Assembly: GCF_026626335.1 (NCBI RefSeq)
Contig: NZ_JAPNTZ010000002.1
Span: forward strand, 434,001 to 498,000
Direction of reading: 5' to 3'
DNA length: 64,000 nucleotides
From: Paractinoplanes pyxinae
GTDB lineage: Bacteria > Actinomycetota > Actinomycetes > Mycobacteriales > Micromonosporaceae
How positions within the stretch are numbered: position 1 is the first letter of the stretch; every line of letters starts with the position of its first letter. Made by a program: the position numbers and the translations under genes. Shown here piece after piece: positions 1 through 9,181 of this stretch. The notes beneath the pieces are model-generated. The model did no database searches, was not told the DNA's origin, and saw only the letters and a list, made by a program, of their open reading frames with translations.

Positions 1-123
1 CGGCAGCACCTCGCCGAGCTGACCGGCAGCTTGTTGCAGTACGAGGAATTGCCTGAGGCCTTGGAGTACCGCCAGAGTCTCACGCAAGCTCGATCGGCGC
101 TACCAGCCACCGACGCCGGCTAG
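1..123 (+). CDS. C-terminal end of a TPR-like protein (5' end outside window)
   Basis: Forty codons stay open from the first base to a TAG at 121-123. The peptide is helical with the spacing of a tetratricopeptide repeat (AELTGSLLQYEELPEALEYR). TPR modules usually mediate protein-protein contacts, but with only the last 40 residues visible the function cannot be stated. Its last 24 bases overlap the end of the convergent GT2-EAL gene. Codon use matches the surroundings. It could also be the tail of a TPR-containing regulator. Confidence 0.6.
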   Translation, partial: RQHLAELTGSLLQYEELPEALEYRQSLTQARSALPATDAG

Positions 124-3087
124 GACTCGTTCCACCGGGACCGGCTTGCCCAGGTAGAAGCCTTGGCCGAAGGGCACGCCGCAGGCCACGAGGGCGTCGC
201 GCTGGGCGGCGGTCTCGATGCCTTCGGCGATCACCGTGCAGCCGTGCTGCTCGGCGAACTGGACCAGGGCCCGGATGGCGGCCTGGCGGGCCGTCTCGTG
301 CTCGATGCCCAGCAGCGATTCCATGCCGAGCTTGAGGAAGGCCGGGCGCAGCGACTCGATGGCCGACAGCGTCTCGTAGCCGGCGCCCCGGTCGTCGATG
401 GCGATCGGCACGCCGAGCGGGGGAAGCTCGGGGACGGCGCCGACCTCGACGACCAGCGGGCGGCGGGACTCGGCGAGCAGGGGAGCGAGGTGCTGGGGAC
501 GGCGTAGCAGGTCGGGGGAGACGTTGATGGACAGCCAGGTGCCGTTGGGCAGCGCCGACGCCGACGTGATGGCCGCCTGCACCAGGGCGGCGTCGAGGGC
601 GATGTGCACGCCGCGCTGGGCGGCCGACGAGAGCGCCTGCCGGGGGTTGCTGCCGTCGGCGAAGCGGGTCAGCGCCTCGTAGCCGGCGACGTGGCCGGTG
701 ATCATGTTGTAGACCGGCTGGAAAACGGTGAAGAAGCTGAATTCCTCGAACGAATGCGCCTTCGACGACGACGATGAAGAGGCCCAGTCGCCGGTGGCGG
801 TTCGCTGCAGCCGTACGGTGGTCTGGCCCGCATTCGAGCCGTGCTCATGCCGGTAATGCAACACCTGCGCCCAATCACCCACCGCCGCGGGCTTCGGAGC
901 CGATGCTTTCTGGCGACGCGGGGTCTTGGTCTTGACCGGCCGGATCAGCCAGTCGCGCAGATGGGTGAAAAGGTCGACGACAGTGTTGCCGAGGCCGACG
1001 AAGGCGATCATCGCGTACAGGGAAAGGGTCAGGTTCAAGGCCGCGAACACCAGGTTGTTCCACAGGTGGTGCTCGATGTCGACCCACACCGTGTAGACAC
1101 AGAGCGCGATCAGCGCCAGCGGCAGAATCAGATAGCTGGTCGCGGCCGTCGTCCGGTTGCGCACCTTCGGCGTACGTTTGAACGCGCTCTTCTCCCCGGT
1201 CAGGAGTTGCAGCAGTGAGGCGATGCTGCCGGAGAGGTTGACCGGCAACAGAATCAGGTTGAAGCCGTAGATCCTCAGCATGTCCGACCGTTTGTAGCCG
1301 AGGTGCTTCAGGTCGGCCGCCATCATGAAGAAGTACGGCACCGAGACGAGCAGCAGAATCGGGTTCAGCAGCCGGCTGTTGAACGGGTAGGCCAGCATGA
1401 CCACCAGGCACACGGAACTCCAGAAGATGGAGGCCATGTAGTTGACCCGCAGGAAGTACTCGCCGAAGCGGTTCTTGTCCTCGCGCTTCGACTTCGCCCG
1501 GAACTGATCCTTCAGCCGGCTCAGAATGAGCAGTCCGCCGTTGGCCCAGCGCTGCCGCTGAATGGTCAGCGAACCGAAGTCGGGCGGGGTCGCGCTGTAG
1601 GCGAGCCGTTCCGGGTAGTTGTGCAGCAGCCAGCCGCGCACGCCCAGGTCGATTGTCGACTCGGTGTCCTCGATGACCGTGCGGTCCTGGATGTACCGCT
1701 TGATCTCCCAGTCGCCCTCGTACGAGACCTCGCAGATCTCGTCCAGAGCCTTCTTCCGCAGCACCGCGTTGGCGCCCACCCAGAACGTCGCGCCGTAATG
1801 CGTCATGCCCTGGTGCACGATGTATTGGATGTCGGTGGTGGCGCCGGAAATGCGCTCGATCCGCGTCGCCGAACCGGGGTAGGAACTGTACGGCGTCTGG
1901 GCCACCGCGTGCTGCGCATAGGCGCCCTGCTCGAGCAGGTGGACCAGGCGCAGGGCGTACTCGGGCAGAAGAACGCTGTCCGCGTCGAGGGTCAGCACAT
2001 AATCAGGATCGGGCACGACCAGGTCGGCTCGGTTGGGGCCGGCCGTCACCAGTGCGGTGCCCAGCGGCGTACTCACCTCTTGATAGGCGCCGCCCATGAG
2101 GCCCATGTAGCTGTTCAGGTTCATGGCCTTGTTCGGCTCGTGCGACAGCGACACGTACTTCTTGCGCTCGAAGCTTGTGACCTGCGCGTCGAAGATGCCG
2201 ATGAGCCGGCGGTGCAATTGGGTCATCCGCGCCACCGAGAGCGTCACCTGCTCGTCGGCGCCCTTGGCGAGTGCGCCCGAGATCTGGCCGAGCTCCACCG
2301 CGAGCGGGTGCAGAATGTGCTCGACGAAGAAGATGTCGGTGTGGTCGACGATTTCCTGGCGCGCGCCCAGGTCGTACAGCCAATCGGAGGCGAAGCGGTA
2401 TTCGGCGGCCAGCCGGCGCATGTCCTCGAGCACCACGAGATAACCGCCGCGCATGCGCACCTGCTCGTCGAAGTGCGCGTAAGCAGTCGACACCCGGCGG
2501 AACGGCCCCTGCAATTCGGCCTCGATCTGGCCGGGCAGGGCGCGGGCGGCGAGAAGCATGTCTCGCGCGGCCCGGGTCTTGGGCGCCCGCGGGTCGTCGA
2601 TCAGCAGCGTGACCCGTAGCCCGGGGTATTCCTGCAGCGCCGCCGAAAGCAATGTCGTGCGGTTCGTCCGCTCGTCCTCCTGGTACGAGGGCACCAGAAC
2701 CGTCAGGGACGGCGTCTTCCCGCCGATGAATTCGTCGAGCATGATGCGCGGCGCCCGCTGGTGGCCGCGAGCCCGATAGAAATAGCCGATCCGCGTGATC
2801 AGATAGGCGATCGCCGAGGCGGCCAGGCCGGTGACGACAAGCATGTAAACGATCGCCTCGATCGCGAGCCGCACGCTCGACGCGTGACCCACGATGAACT
2901 GCTCGATGATCGTGTACGTGATGTAGCACGCCCACACCGTGATGGTCACCACGATCGCGAGGCGCCCGCGGGTGATCCGGCCTTCGGAGACCGGCGGCGG
3001 CACGATCGGGTGGGGTTCCGTCCGCCTATCGGCTCCCCATTGGCGCTGGGCGTCCCGCTTGCGGTGGTCCGCCGGTGTGCGTGGCAT
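100..3087 (-). CDS. GT2 polysaccharide synthase fused to a C-terminal EAL (c-di-GMP) domain
   Basis: A protein of about 995 residues. Two membrane helices (about 44-66 and 74-97) precede a family 2 glycosyltransferase domain (about 125-520) with DD at 164-165, DAD at 368-370, ED near 473 and the processive-synthase motif QRQRW at 510-514. A long insert (about 200-330) separates the first two motifs. About five further helices (550-705) follow, as in cellulose, chitin or hyaluronan synthases. After a Ser-rich linker an EAL domain (786-990) keeps the EAL glutamate (804), N855, E881, DD 898-899, K919, E955 and Q975, so it may hydrolyse or at least bind c-di-GMP. The ATG at 3087 is chosen for the AAAGG upstream; an in-frame start at 3129 is possible. 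Product inferred: an exported beta-linked polysaccharide controlled by c-di-GMP. Confidence 0.85.
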   Translation of the reverse strand: MPRTPADHRKRDAQRQWGADRRTEPHPIVPPPVSEGRITRGRLAIVVTITVWACYITYTIIEQFIVGHASSVRLAIEAIVYMLVVTGLAASAIAYLITRIGYFYRARGHQRAPRIMLDEFIGGKTPSLTVLVPSYQEDERTNRTTLLSAALQEYPGLRVTLLIDDPRAPKTRAARDMLLAARALPGQIEAELQGPFRRVSTAYAHFDEQVRMRGGYLVVLEDMRRLAAEYRFASDWLYDLGARQEIVDHTDIFFVEHILHPLAVELGQISGALAKGADEQVTLSVARMTQLHRRLIGIFDAQVTSFERKKYVSLSHEPNKAMNLNSYMGLMGGAYQEVSTPLGTALVTAGPNRADLVVPDPDYVLTLDADSVLLPEYALRLVHLLEQGAYAQHAVAQTPYSSYPGSATRIERISGATTDIQYIVHQGMTHYGATFWVGANAVLRKKALDEICEVSYEGDWEIKRYIQDRTVIEDTESTIDLGVRGWLLHNYPERLAYSATPPDFGSLTIQRQRWANGGLLILSRLKDQFRAKSKREDKNRFGEYFLRVNYMASIFWSSVCLVVMLAYPFNSRLLNPILLLVSVPYFFMMAADLKHLGYKRSDMLRIYGFNLILLPVNLSGSIASLLQLLTGEKSAFKRTPKVRNRTTAATSYLILPLALIALCVYTVWVDIEHHLWNNLVFAALNLTLSLYAMIAFVGLGNTVVDLFTHLRDWLIRPVKTKTPRRQKASAPKPAAVGDWAQVLHYRHEHGSNAGQTTVRLQRTATGDWASSSSSSKAHSFEEFSFFTVFQPVYNMITGHVAGYEALTRFADGSNPRQALSSAAQRGVHIALDAALVQAAITSASALPNGTWLSINVSPDLLRRPQHLAPLLAESRRPLVVEVGAVPELPPLGVPIAIDDRGAGYETLSAIESLRPAFLKLGMESLLGIEHETARQAAIRALVQFAEQHGCTVIAEGIETAAQRDALVACGVPFGQGFYLGKPVPVERVLAGVGGW

Positions 3088-3120
3088 GCGTTTTGGAGCC
3101 TTTCGGTACGGATTACGGCC

Positions 3121-3195
3121 GCACCGCACGGCGGTGCCCGGCGGAATTGTCGTTCCAAGATCCCCATTTGGCGCTCCTAGATCCAGATTGGAACG
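3121..3195. promoter_or_regulatory. Inverted repeats between GT2-EAL and GH18 genes
   Basis: The 209-bp divergent spacer holds two inverted repeats. GCACCGC-ACG-GCGGTGC lies at 3121-3137. CGTTCCAA (3151-3158) pairs perfectly with TTGGAACG (3188-3195) across 29 bp. The second flanks a TTGGCG/TAGATC pair that could act as a promoter. Either could be an operator shared by the two divergent genes; no regulator is identified. Confidence 0.4.
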
Positions 3196-3296
3196 GCGGG
3201 GCCCGCGACCCCCCGGTCGTCCCCCGTTCGCCCGATCGTCAAAGGCGGCCGGAATGGGCCAGCGTGTGGCGCGAGTGAAACAACGAAAGGTTTTTG

Positions 3297-4895
3297 ATGT
3301 CGGACCGCGCCACCGCCGTGCGCCCGGAATATGACCCGCTGGCCGATCCGAACTGGCAGGAACCGGAACAGCCCCGCCGCCGGCTGTCGTGGACCCGGCT
3401 CCTCCTTCTGATCGTGGTGCTCGGCCTCGTCGGGGCGGGTGGCACGTACGAGGTCAAGCACCTGCTCAACACGGCCGGGCCGACCGCCAAGTCGTGGGCC
3501 GTCCCGTACGTCGACGTCACGCTGACCCCGACGTTCCAGTTCCAGGACCCGACGGCCAACCCGGCCAACGACGTGGCGCTCGGCTTCGTCGTCGCCGACC
3601 CCAAGAGCCCGTGCGCCCCCAGTTGGGGCGGCGCCTACACGCTGGGAGAGGCGGCGTCCTCGCTCGAACTCGACCGGCGGATCAGCCAGCTGCGCCAGGC
3701 CGGCGGCGACATCACGCTCAGCCTCGGCGGGCTCAACAACTCCGAACTCGCCGTGGCCTGCACCGACCAGGCCAAGCTGACCGCCGCATACCGGCAGTTG
3801 ATCAAGCGGTACGACGTGAAGACGCTCGACCTGGACATCGAGGGCACCGCCACCGCGGACCAGGCGTCCCTCGCCCGTCGGGTGCTGGCGGTGGCGACCG
3901 TGCAGCGGGAACGGGAGAAAGCCAACAAACCGCTCACCGTGTGGCTCACCCTGCCCGTCGCGCCGACCGGCCTCACCGACGCCGGTGTGGGCGTGGTCCG
4001 CGGCATGCTCGAGGGCGGCGTCAAGCTGCGCGGCGTCAACGTCATGACGATGGACTACAACAACGGCGACGCGAAGCCAGACATGCTGGCCCTGAGCACC
4101 AGCGCGCTGAACGGCACCCACAAGCAGCTGACCGACCTGTACCTGCGGCTCGGCCAGAAACTGACGTCGCCGCAGGTGTGGTCGCGGATCGGCGCCACCC
4201 CGATGATCGGCCAGAACGACGTCGACAGCGAACGCTTCACCCTCGACGACGCCGAGGGCCTGGCCCGCTTCGCCGTCGACAACGGCCTCGGCCGCGTCTC
4301 GATGTGGTCGCTCAACCGCGACGCCGCCTGCCGCGGCACCTTCGCCAACGTGGTCGTCCACTCCAACACCTGCAGCGGCGTCGACCAGGACGCGCTGGCG
4401 TTCTCGAAGGTCTTCGCGGGCCTGCCCGGCAAGGCGCCCGGCAGCGACGCTCAGGACTCGGTCGAGATCCCCGACCAGGCGAAGACGGTCGACGACCCTA
4501 AGACCAGCCCCTACCCGATCTGGCGCCAGACCGCCCAATACACCGGCGGCTACAAGGTCGTCTGGCGCGGCGTCGTCTACGAGGCGAAGTGGGCCAACTC
4601 CGGAACCGACCCCGCCGCCGCCCCACCGTCCGGCACGCAGAGCGCCTGGTCGGTGATCGGCCCGGTCAGCCCGGTCGAGAAGGCCCCCCGCCCGACCCCC
4701 GCCGTAGCCGGCGTGACCCGAATCTGGACCCCCGGAGTCGTCTACCGCCGAGGCGCCCAAGTCCTCTTCGACGGCCTCCCCTACGAGGCCAAGTGGACCA
4801 CCAAGGACGAGTCCCCCTCCACCCAGTTCCCCATCGACGCCGACGACCCCTGGAAGCCCTTGTTCACCGTCCCCGGCGAGCCCACCACGAACTGA
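3297..4895 (+). CDS. Membrane-anchored GH18 chitinase-like protein with two C-terminal binding modules
   Basis: A 532-residue protein. A cytoplasmic tail and one membrane helix (about 32-50) anchor a family 18 glycoside hydrolase barrel. SLGG (about 142-145) matches the first conserved GH18 strand, and LDLDIEG (177-183) matches the DxxDxDxE motif with its catalytic glutamate, although the first Asp is lost. MTMDYN (about 250-255) supplies the substrate-assistance strand. Two aromatic-rich repeats near 402-450 and 465-525 (YPIWRQ..., IWTPG...YEAKW) resemble CBM5/12 chitin-binding modules. ATG 3297 follows CGAAAGG by about 6 nt. It is divergent from the GT2-EAL synthase, suggesting a polymer-making and polymer-cutting pair. 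Beta-1,4-GlcNAc hydrolysis is inferred from the family. Confidence 0.82.
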   Translation: MSDRATAVRPEYDPLADPNWQEPEQPRRRLSWTRLLLLIVVLGLVGAGGTYEVKHLLNTAGPTAKSWAVPYVDVTLTPTFQFQDPTANPANDVALGFVVADPKSPCAPSWGGAYTLGEAASSLELDRRISQLRQAGGDITLSLGGLNNSELAVACTDQAKLTAAYRQLIKRYDVKTLDLDIEGTATADQASLARRVLAVATVQREREKANKPLTVWLTLPVAPTGLTDAGVGVVRGMLEGGVKLRGVNVMTMDYNNGDAKPDMLALSTSALNGTHKQLTDLYLRLGQKLTSPQVWSRIGATPMIGQNDVDSERFTLDDAEGLARFAVDNGLGRVSMWSLNRDAACRGTFANVVVHSNTCSGVDQDALAFSKVFAGLPGKAPGSDAQDSVEIPDQAKTVDDPKTSPYPIWRQTAQYTGGYKVVWRGVVYEAKWANSGTDPAAAPPSGTQSAWSVIGPVSPVEKAPRPTPAVAGVTRIWTPGVVYRRGAQVLFDGLPYEAKWTTKDESPSTQFPIDADDPWKPLFTVPGEPTTN

Positions 4896-6752
4896 TCAGC
4901 GAGGAACGTAGTCCTTGCCGTTGTAGTGGTAGTCCTGCACGTGGATGGTGCCGCTGGCGCAGTCGGGCTCGCAGTCGTTCAGTTCGCTGCGAACCTTGTA
5001 CGTGTTGGTGGATTTGTTCAGAACCAGGCGGGCGCTGTAGAACCGTTCCGCATAGCCGCTGTCGAGATCCGGCAGCGTTGCGAAGTCCTGGAACCCGTCG
5101 GCCACCGGACGCAGGACGATGACACCGTTGTAGCGGCCGGGGTTGAAGTTCACGAACAGGTTGCCGGTGGCATCGGTGCCGGGCCGGGCCGGCGCACCCT
5201 CGTACCACATGCGGTCGTAATGCCGGCGCCAGCGGACCTTGCCCGCCGAGTCGAACGCCAGCAGGTCGGACGTTTCTTCGGAGAGCGCGACGACCAACGC
5301 CGACGGTCCCCAGGCGGGGTGGTTGAACGGGATCTGACCGGTGAGACGGCACCCGGGACAGCCCGCCCGGGCGAGGTCGGCGCCGGTCACCTTGGTCGTC
5401 GGCGCGGTGATCGCGATGTCGTAGAGGACATCGCTGCCGCCGCCGAAGCTCGCGATGCTGTCCCATATGTCGCGGGCTCCGCTGGCCAGCAGGTTGACGC
5501 CTGTCAAGATCGTGCCGACCAGAGTGCCGATCATCGACACGATCGTGCCCGCGGCCCAGACCTGCACGTCGTCGAGCTGCGACTTCATAATGGCGGGCAC
5601 GCACTTGAACGCGAACTTCACAATCTCACGGCCGGTGTCCGCGGTCATCTCAGTGAGGTCGGAGACGCCTTTCAGGCACTCCTTGAGCCCGTCGACCGGA
5701 TCGGCCTCGCCGGACATGCCCAGCACCAGGGCGAACCGGTCCAGCGCGCCCTTGGCCGCTGCGGCGAAGGCGTCGCCGGCCGCGTCGGCGACCATCTTGT
5801 AGACCTCGGCGCCGAACCAGATCGCCGAGACCAGCCACGCGGTGGTCGACAGTTCGGAGCGCACCCGGCCGGTCGCACCGGCCGGAACACTCAACGCCAG
5901 GGTGTCGCCGCCGTCGATGATCCGCGACGCCTTGCCTCGCGGTGTCGACGCGGCCATACCGAACGCTCTGGCCACGGTGTCGGCGTTGAAGCTCGCTGAA
6001 CCGCCGCCGACGACCTTCCACCCGGCCGGATAAGTGATCTCTTGATAGGTGCGAGTGTTGTTGGCGACCTTCAACACCCGCTTGCCATCCTGCAGGCCGA
6101 AGCACCACTTCACGCGGTCCCCCTGGTCGCTGCTGACCCGCAGCCCGCCGGCGCGGGCGGCCTTCTCGTCACCGCAGGACGGTTGGCTCACACCGGAGCG
6201 GCCGGTGGCGTAGTTCTTGACGGCCTGGCCGCGGTCTTTGATCCACTTCTGAACGTCGATTCCGCCCAGGAAACCTCCGGAGAAGTGGTCAACCGTCGCG
6301 GTCACGGTGGCGGCGCCCGCCTTGTACGTGGTGGGCGTCCACCGCCACGCGCCGGTGGCGTTCTGCCAGACCACGACCGGGCGGAGCGTTCCGTCGGCAA
6401 TCGTTCGGGGCGCCGGGAACGTGACAGTGGCCGGCTTGGCCAGGCGTCCGGGCAGTTCAACGGTCGCCTTCCGGCCGACAACCGTGATACCCGCCGGCAC
6501 TGATGGTGGAGGCGGGCCGGAGTCGACGGTCAGCTTCACAGTGGTGCCGGCCTTGGACGCGCCCGCGGGAAGGATCACCGTCACGCCGTCCGTCGTCAGC
6601 TTCGTCGGTGCGTCCGGCTGGACCGTTACCTGGATGTTCGGAGCCGGGGCGGCTGCTTCCTTCCTGTCGCGCTTGTCGCGGGTGCACGCCGATGTCAGCG
6701 TCAGAAGGAGGACGCCGCTGAGCGTGATCCGAAGCCAGATCGCCTTGTTCAT
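4896..6752 (-). CDS. Large secreted lipoprotein of unknown function
   Basis: About 618 residues. The N-terminus has a lysine, a hydrophobic stretch and the lipobox LTSAC, so the product is probably lipid-anchored on the outer face of the membrane. A beta-rich N-terminal part (about 30-160, with GVTVILPAGAS and a TVTFPAP strand) resembles ZU5/Ig-like modules. The middle and C-terminal parts match no family I recognise; paired Cys near the C-terminus (NDCEPDCASG) suggest disulfides. ATG 6752 is preferred over the in-frame GTG at 6759-6761 because the signal peptide then has normal length. Its stop abuts the stop of the GH18 gene with no base between. It probably follows the lipoprotein gene 44 bp upstream in one transcript. 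Confidence 0.75.
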   Translation of the reverse strand: MNKAIWLRITLSGVLLLTLTSACTRDKRDRKEAAAPAPNIQVTVQPDAPTKLTTDGVTVILPAGASKAGTTVKLTVDSGPPPPSVPAGITVVGRKATVELPGRLAKPATVTFPAPRTIADGTLRPVVVWQNATGAWRWTPTTYKAGAATVTATVDHFSGGFLGGIDVQKWIKDRGQAVKNYATGRSGVSQPSCGDEKAARAGGLRVSSDQGDRVKWCFGLQDGKRVLKVANNTRTYQEITYPAGWKVVGGGSASFNADTVARAFGMAASTPRGKASRIIDGGDTLALSVPAGATGRVRSELSTTAWLVSAIWFGAEVYKMVADAAGDAFAAAAKGALDRFALVLGMSGEADPVDGLKECLKGVSDLTEMTADTGREIVKFAFKCVPAIMKSQLDDVQVWAAGTIVSMIGTLVGTILTGVNLLASGARDIWDSIASFGGGSDVLYDIAITAPTTKVTGADLARAGCPGCRLTGQIPFNHPAWGPSALVVALSEETSDLLAFDSAGKVRWRRHYDRMWYEGAPARPGTDATGNLFVNFNPGRYNGVIVLRPVADGFQDFATLPDLDSGYAERFYSARLVLNKSTNTYKVRSELNDCEPDCASGTIHVQDYHYNGKDYVPR

Positions 6753-6796
6753 CGCCGCCACCGTCGCATCCGGTGGTGAGCCCCGGCATCCGCTGG

Positions 6797-7219
6797 TCAG
6801 CCGAGCCCGATCGTGTCTCCGGACTCTTGCAGAACGACCGAAGCGAGGGTGCGGTCCTTCGGGAGGTCGTAGACCAGGCGGCTGGTGATCGCGGATTTGG
6901 GGGCCAGGTCGTCGAGTAGCGAGGGGCCGTTACCGTCGGCGCGGATCTGGGCTATGGCGTCGGCCAGGTAGGTGGCGCCCTGGGTGTCCTTCGCCTTGGC
7001 GAAAGCTATGCCGGGCTTGTGCGCGGCGGTGGTGGTGTTGCGGACGGTGACGGTGATGGTGCAGAAGTGGCCCTGAGGGGTTGCGCCGGGGATGGTGGCG
7101 TCGCAGGTGTGGGATGTCACCGCGTACGAGAAAAGGGTGTTGACCGGCTCGGCCGGGGTAGCGCAGCCGGTTGTGGTCAGGGCGGCTGCGGCCAGCATCA
7201 GCCAGGGCCAGGGTCTCAT
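6797..7219 (-). CDS. Small lipoprotein, DUF4352-like
   Basis: 140 residues. The signal peptide ends in a lipobox (LTTTGC), followed by a beta-sandwich with two cysteines (HTCDAT and HFCTITV) and the strand pattern of DUF4352-type extracellular Ig-like domains (VTVRNTTTAAHKP). Such domains sit on the outer membrane face and their ligands are mostly unknown. The start is the ATG at 7219, which places a charged residue (MRP) before the hydrophobic segment; an upstream extension would bury the signal peptide. It lies 44 bp upstream of the larger lipoprotein on the same strand and may be co-transcribed. Confidence 0.7.
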   Translation of the reverse strand: MRPWPWLMLAAAALTTTGCATPAEPVNTLFSYAVTSHTCDATIPGATPQGHFCTITVTVRNTTTAAHKPGIAFAKAKDTQGATYLADAIAQIRADGNGPSLLDDLAPKSAITSRLVYDLPKDRTLASVVLQESGDTIGLG

Positions 7220-7349
7220 GACGGCTTGTTTCGGCAATCGTCGCGCTGAGTCAAAGGAAACGGGTCGCACAAGGTGGCCACACCGTGGTCACAAAGCCCC
7301 GCTATCCTTGCTGGCCGTCGGTCCGTCACGCTGAAGGGAAGTACGCCAG

Positions 7350-8363
7350 GTGGTGACTTTGTCGGTGGTGACGCCGATGTTCAACGAGCGTGAGGCGGTC
7401 GACCAGTTCGTCGGACGGCTGCGGCCGGCGCTCGACGGGCTGGGGGATTCGTACGAGGTCATCGCCGTTGACGACGGCAGCAGCGACGCCACCGTGTCCC
7501 GGCTGATGCAGCTTCGGGTCGACTGGCCGCAACTGCGCGTAGTGGCCTTGCGGCGCAACGTGGGACATCAGACGGCTCTGCGGGCGGGGCTCAAGGCCGC
7601 GCAGGGCGACTATGTCGTGAGCATCGACGCCGACCTGCAGGATCCGCCCGAGGTGATCGGCGAGATGCTGGCCGCCGCGCGCAGCGAGAAGGTCGACGTC
7701 GTGTACGGCGTGCGCAGCGACCGCAGCACCGACACGGCGTTCAAGCGCAACACCGCGGGCCTCTACTACTGGATGATGCGCCGGCTGGTGGGGCCGTGGG
7801 TCAGCGACCAGGCGGGTGACTTCCGGCTGATGAGCCGGGCGGTTGTCGACGTACTGAATGAGTTGCCCGAGCCGCGGCCGGTGTACCGCCTCGTGGTGCC
7901 TTCGCTCGGTTTCTCGAGCGCCGAGGTCGGCTACGTGCGCGAGGAAAGGGTTGCCGGCGAGACGAAGTACCCGCTCAGCCGCATGATCCGGTTGACCTTC
8001 GACAGCATCACCGGGTTCTCGGCGTCGCCGTTGAAGATCGCGACCTGGCTCGGCCTGTTCAGCTTCCTGCTGTGCGTCGTACTGATCGTGACCGGGCTGG
8101 TGGCCTGGGGCTCGGGCGCGACCGTGCCCGGCTGGACGTCGCTCTACATCGCGGTTCTGCTGCTCGGCGGGGTTCAGCTGATCTGTCTGGGCCTGCTCGG
8201 TGAGTACGTGGGTCGTATTTACGCCGCCAGTCAGGGGCGCCCGGCTTACCTGGTGGCCTTCGACACCGCGTCCGCCCAGACGGCCCATCCGCTCTCGGGC
8301 GGACCCATCACCGTCGACATCGACGCCGTCGACCTGACCCGCGAGCGCGCCCCGATCGCCTAG
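7350..8363 (+). CDS. Polyprenyl-phosphate glycosyltransferase, GT2 (DPM1/GtrB-like)
   Basis: 337 residues. A GT-A domain carries the typical VVTPMFNE start, DDGSSD (about 48-53) and DADLQDPPEV (about 95-104). Two C-terminal membrane helices (about 230-255 and 263-290) end with GLLGEYVGRIY, the signature of GtrB/ArnC-type enzymes. These transfer a sugar from a nucleotide sugar to undecaprenyl or decaprenyl phosphate on the cytoplasmic face. A GAAGGGA ribosome site lies 12 nt before the GTG chosen; the next codon is also GTG. Its TAG stop shares the four bases CTAG (8360-8363) with the stop of the convergent ABC gene. Confidence 0.85.
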   Translation: MVTLSVVTPMFNEREAVDQFVGRLRPALDGLGDSYEVIAVDDGSSDATVSRLMQLRVDWPQLRVVALRRNVGHQTALRAGLKAAQGDYVVSIDADLQDPPEVIGEMLAAARSEKVDVVYGVRSDRSTDTAFKRNTAGLYYWMMRRLVGPWVSDQAGDFRLMSRAVVDVLNELPEPRPVYRLVVPSLGFSSAEVGYVREERVAGETKYPLSRMIRLTFDSITGFSASPLKIATWLGLFSFLLCVVLIVTGLVAWGSGATVPGWTSLYIAVLLLGGVQLICLGLLGEYVGRIYAASQGRPAYLVAFDTASAQTAHPLSGGPITVDIDAVDLTRERAPIA

Positions 8364-9181
8364 GACGGAGCCTGGGGCGCGTGCAGTTCCACGTGACCGT
8401 CGACCACGGTGACCACCACCCGGCCGTCGGGGAACAGCGGCAGCGCCTCTTCCGGTAGCTGCAGGCGGCCCAGCCCGTCGAGGTTGGCGGTGTGGTTCTG
8501 GCCGGTGCCGTGCTCGCCGGAGAGCACACCGTGCCGCAGGCGCAGCACGGTGTCGGCGAAGTCGATGGCCCGCGCGTCGTGAGTGGCCATGACCACCGCG
8601 CTGCCCTCGGCCGCCCGGGCGCGCAGCAGGCGCAGCACCAGGGCCGCGGAGTCGTCGTCGAGTTCGGCAGTCGGCTCGTCGGCGATCAGCAGGGCCGGCG
8701 CGCCCACCCCGGCCGCGGCCACCGCCAGGCGTTGCTGTTCGCCGCCCGAGAGCGCGTACGGGCGGGCGGCGGCGCGGGACGTCAGTTCGACCTCGGCCAG
8801 GGCGGCGTCGGCGTCGACTCGTACGCCCCGCAGTTGGGCCATCTGGGTGATCTGGCCGCGGGCGTCGAGCTGGGGGAACAGGCTGTGCGAGGGGCGTTGC
8901 GCCACCCAGCCGATCTCTTTGCGGCGCAACCGTTGCAGCTCGCGGCGGGACAGCGACGAGACCAGGCGGCCACGATGGCGTAGCTCGCCACCGGCCGGGC
9001 GTTCGCGCAGGGCCAGCACGGCCAGCAAAGTGGATTTGCCGCTGCCGGACGGCCCGGTGATGGCCCGGATGCCGCCCTCGGTCACGGTGACGTCGACGCC
9101 GCGCAACGCCTGGGTCGGGCCGGTGCGGGCGGCGTACAGCTGAAGCAGTTCGCGCCCCTCCAGCAGCGGATCATTCGTCAC
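8360..9181 (-). CDS. ABC transporter ATP-binding protein (FtsX partner)
   Basis: 273 residues with a complete nucleotide-binding domain: Walker A GPSGSGKST (about 39-47), signature LSGGEQQRLAV (about 143), Walker B ALLIADEPTAEL and the H-loop MATHD. The GTG start overlaps the end of the upstream permease gene by 11 bp, so the two are almost certainly translationally coupled and form one transporter of MacB/LolD type. The short C-terminal tail after the NBD is not recognised. The substrate is unknown; such pairs often export peptides, antibiotics or lipids. Confidence 0.85.
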   Translation of the reverse strand: MTNDPLLEGRELLQLYAARTGPTQALRGVDVTVTEGGIRAITGPSGSGKSTLLAVLALRERPAGGELRHRGRLVSSLSRRELQRLRRKEIGWVAQRPSHSLFPQLDARGQITQMAQLRGVRVDADAALAEVELTSRAAARPYALSGGEQQRLAVAAAGVGAPALLIADEPTAELDDDSAALVLRLLRARAAEGSAVVMATHDARAIDFADTVLRLRHGVLSGEHGTGQNHTANLDGLGRLQLPEEALPLFPDGRVVVTVVDGHVELHAPQAPS

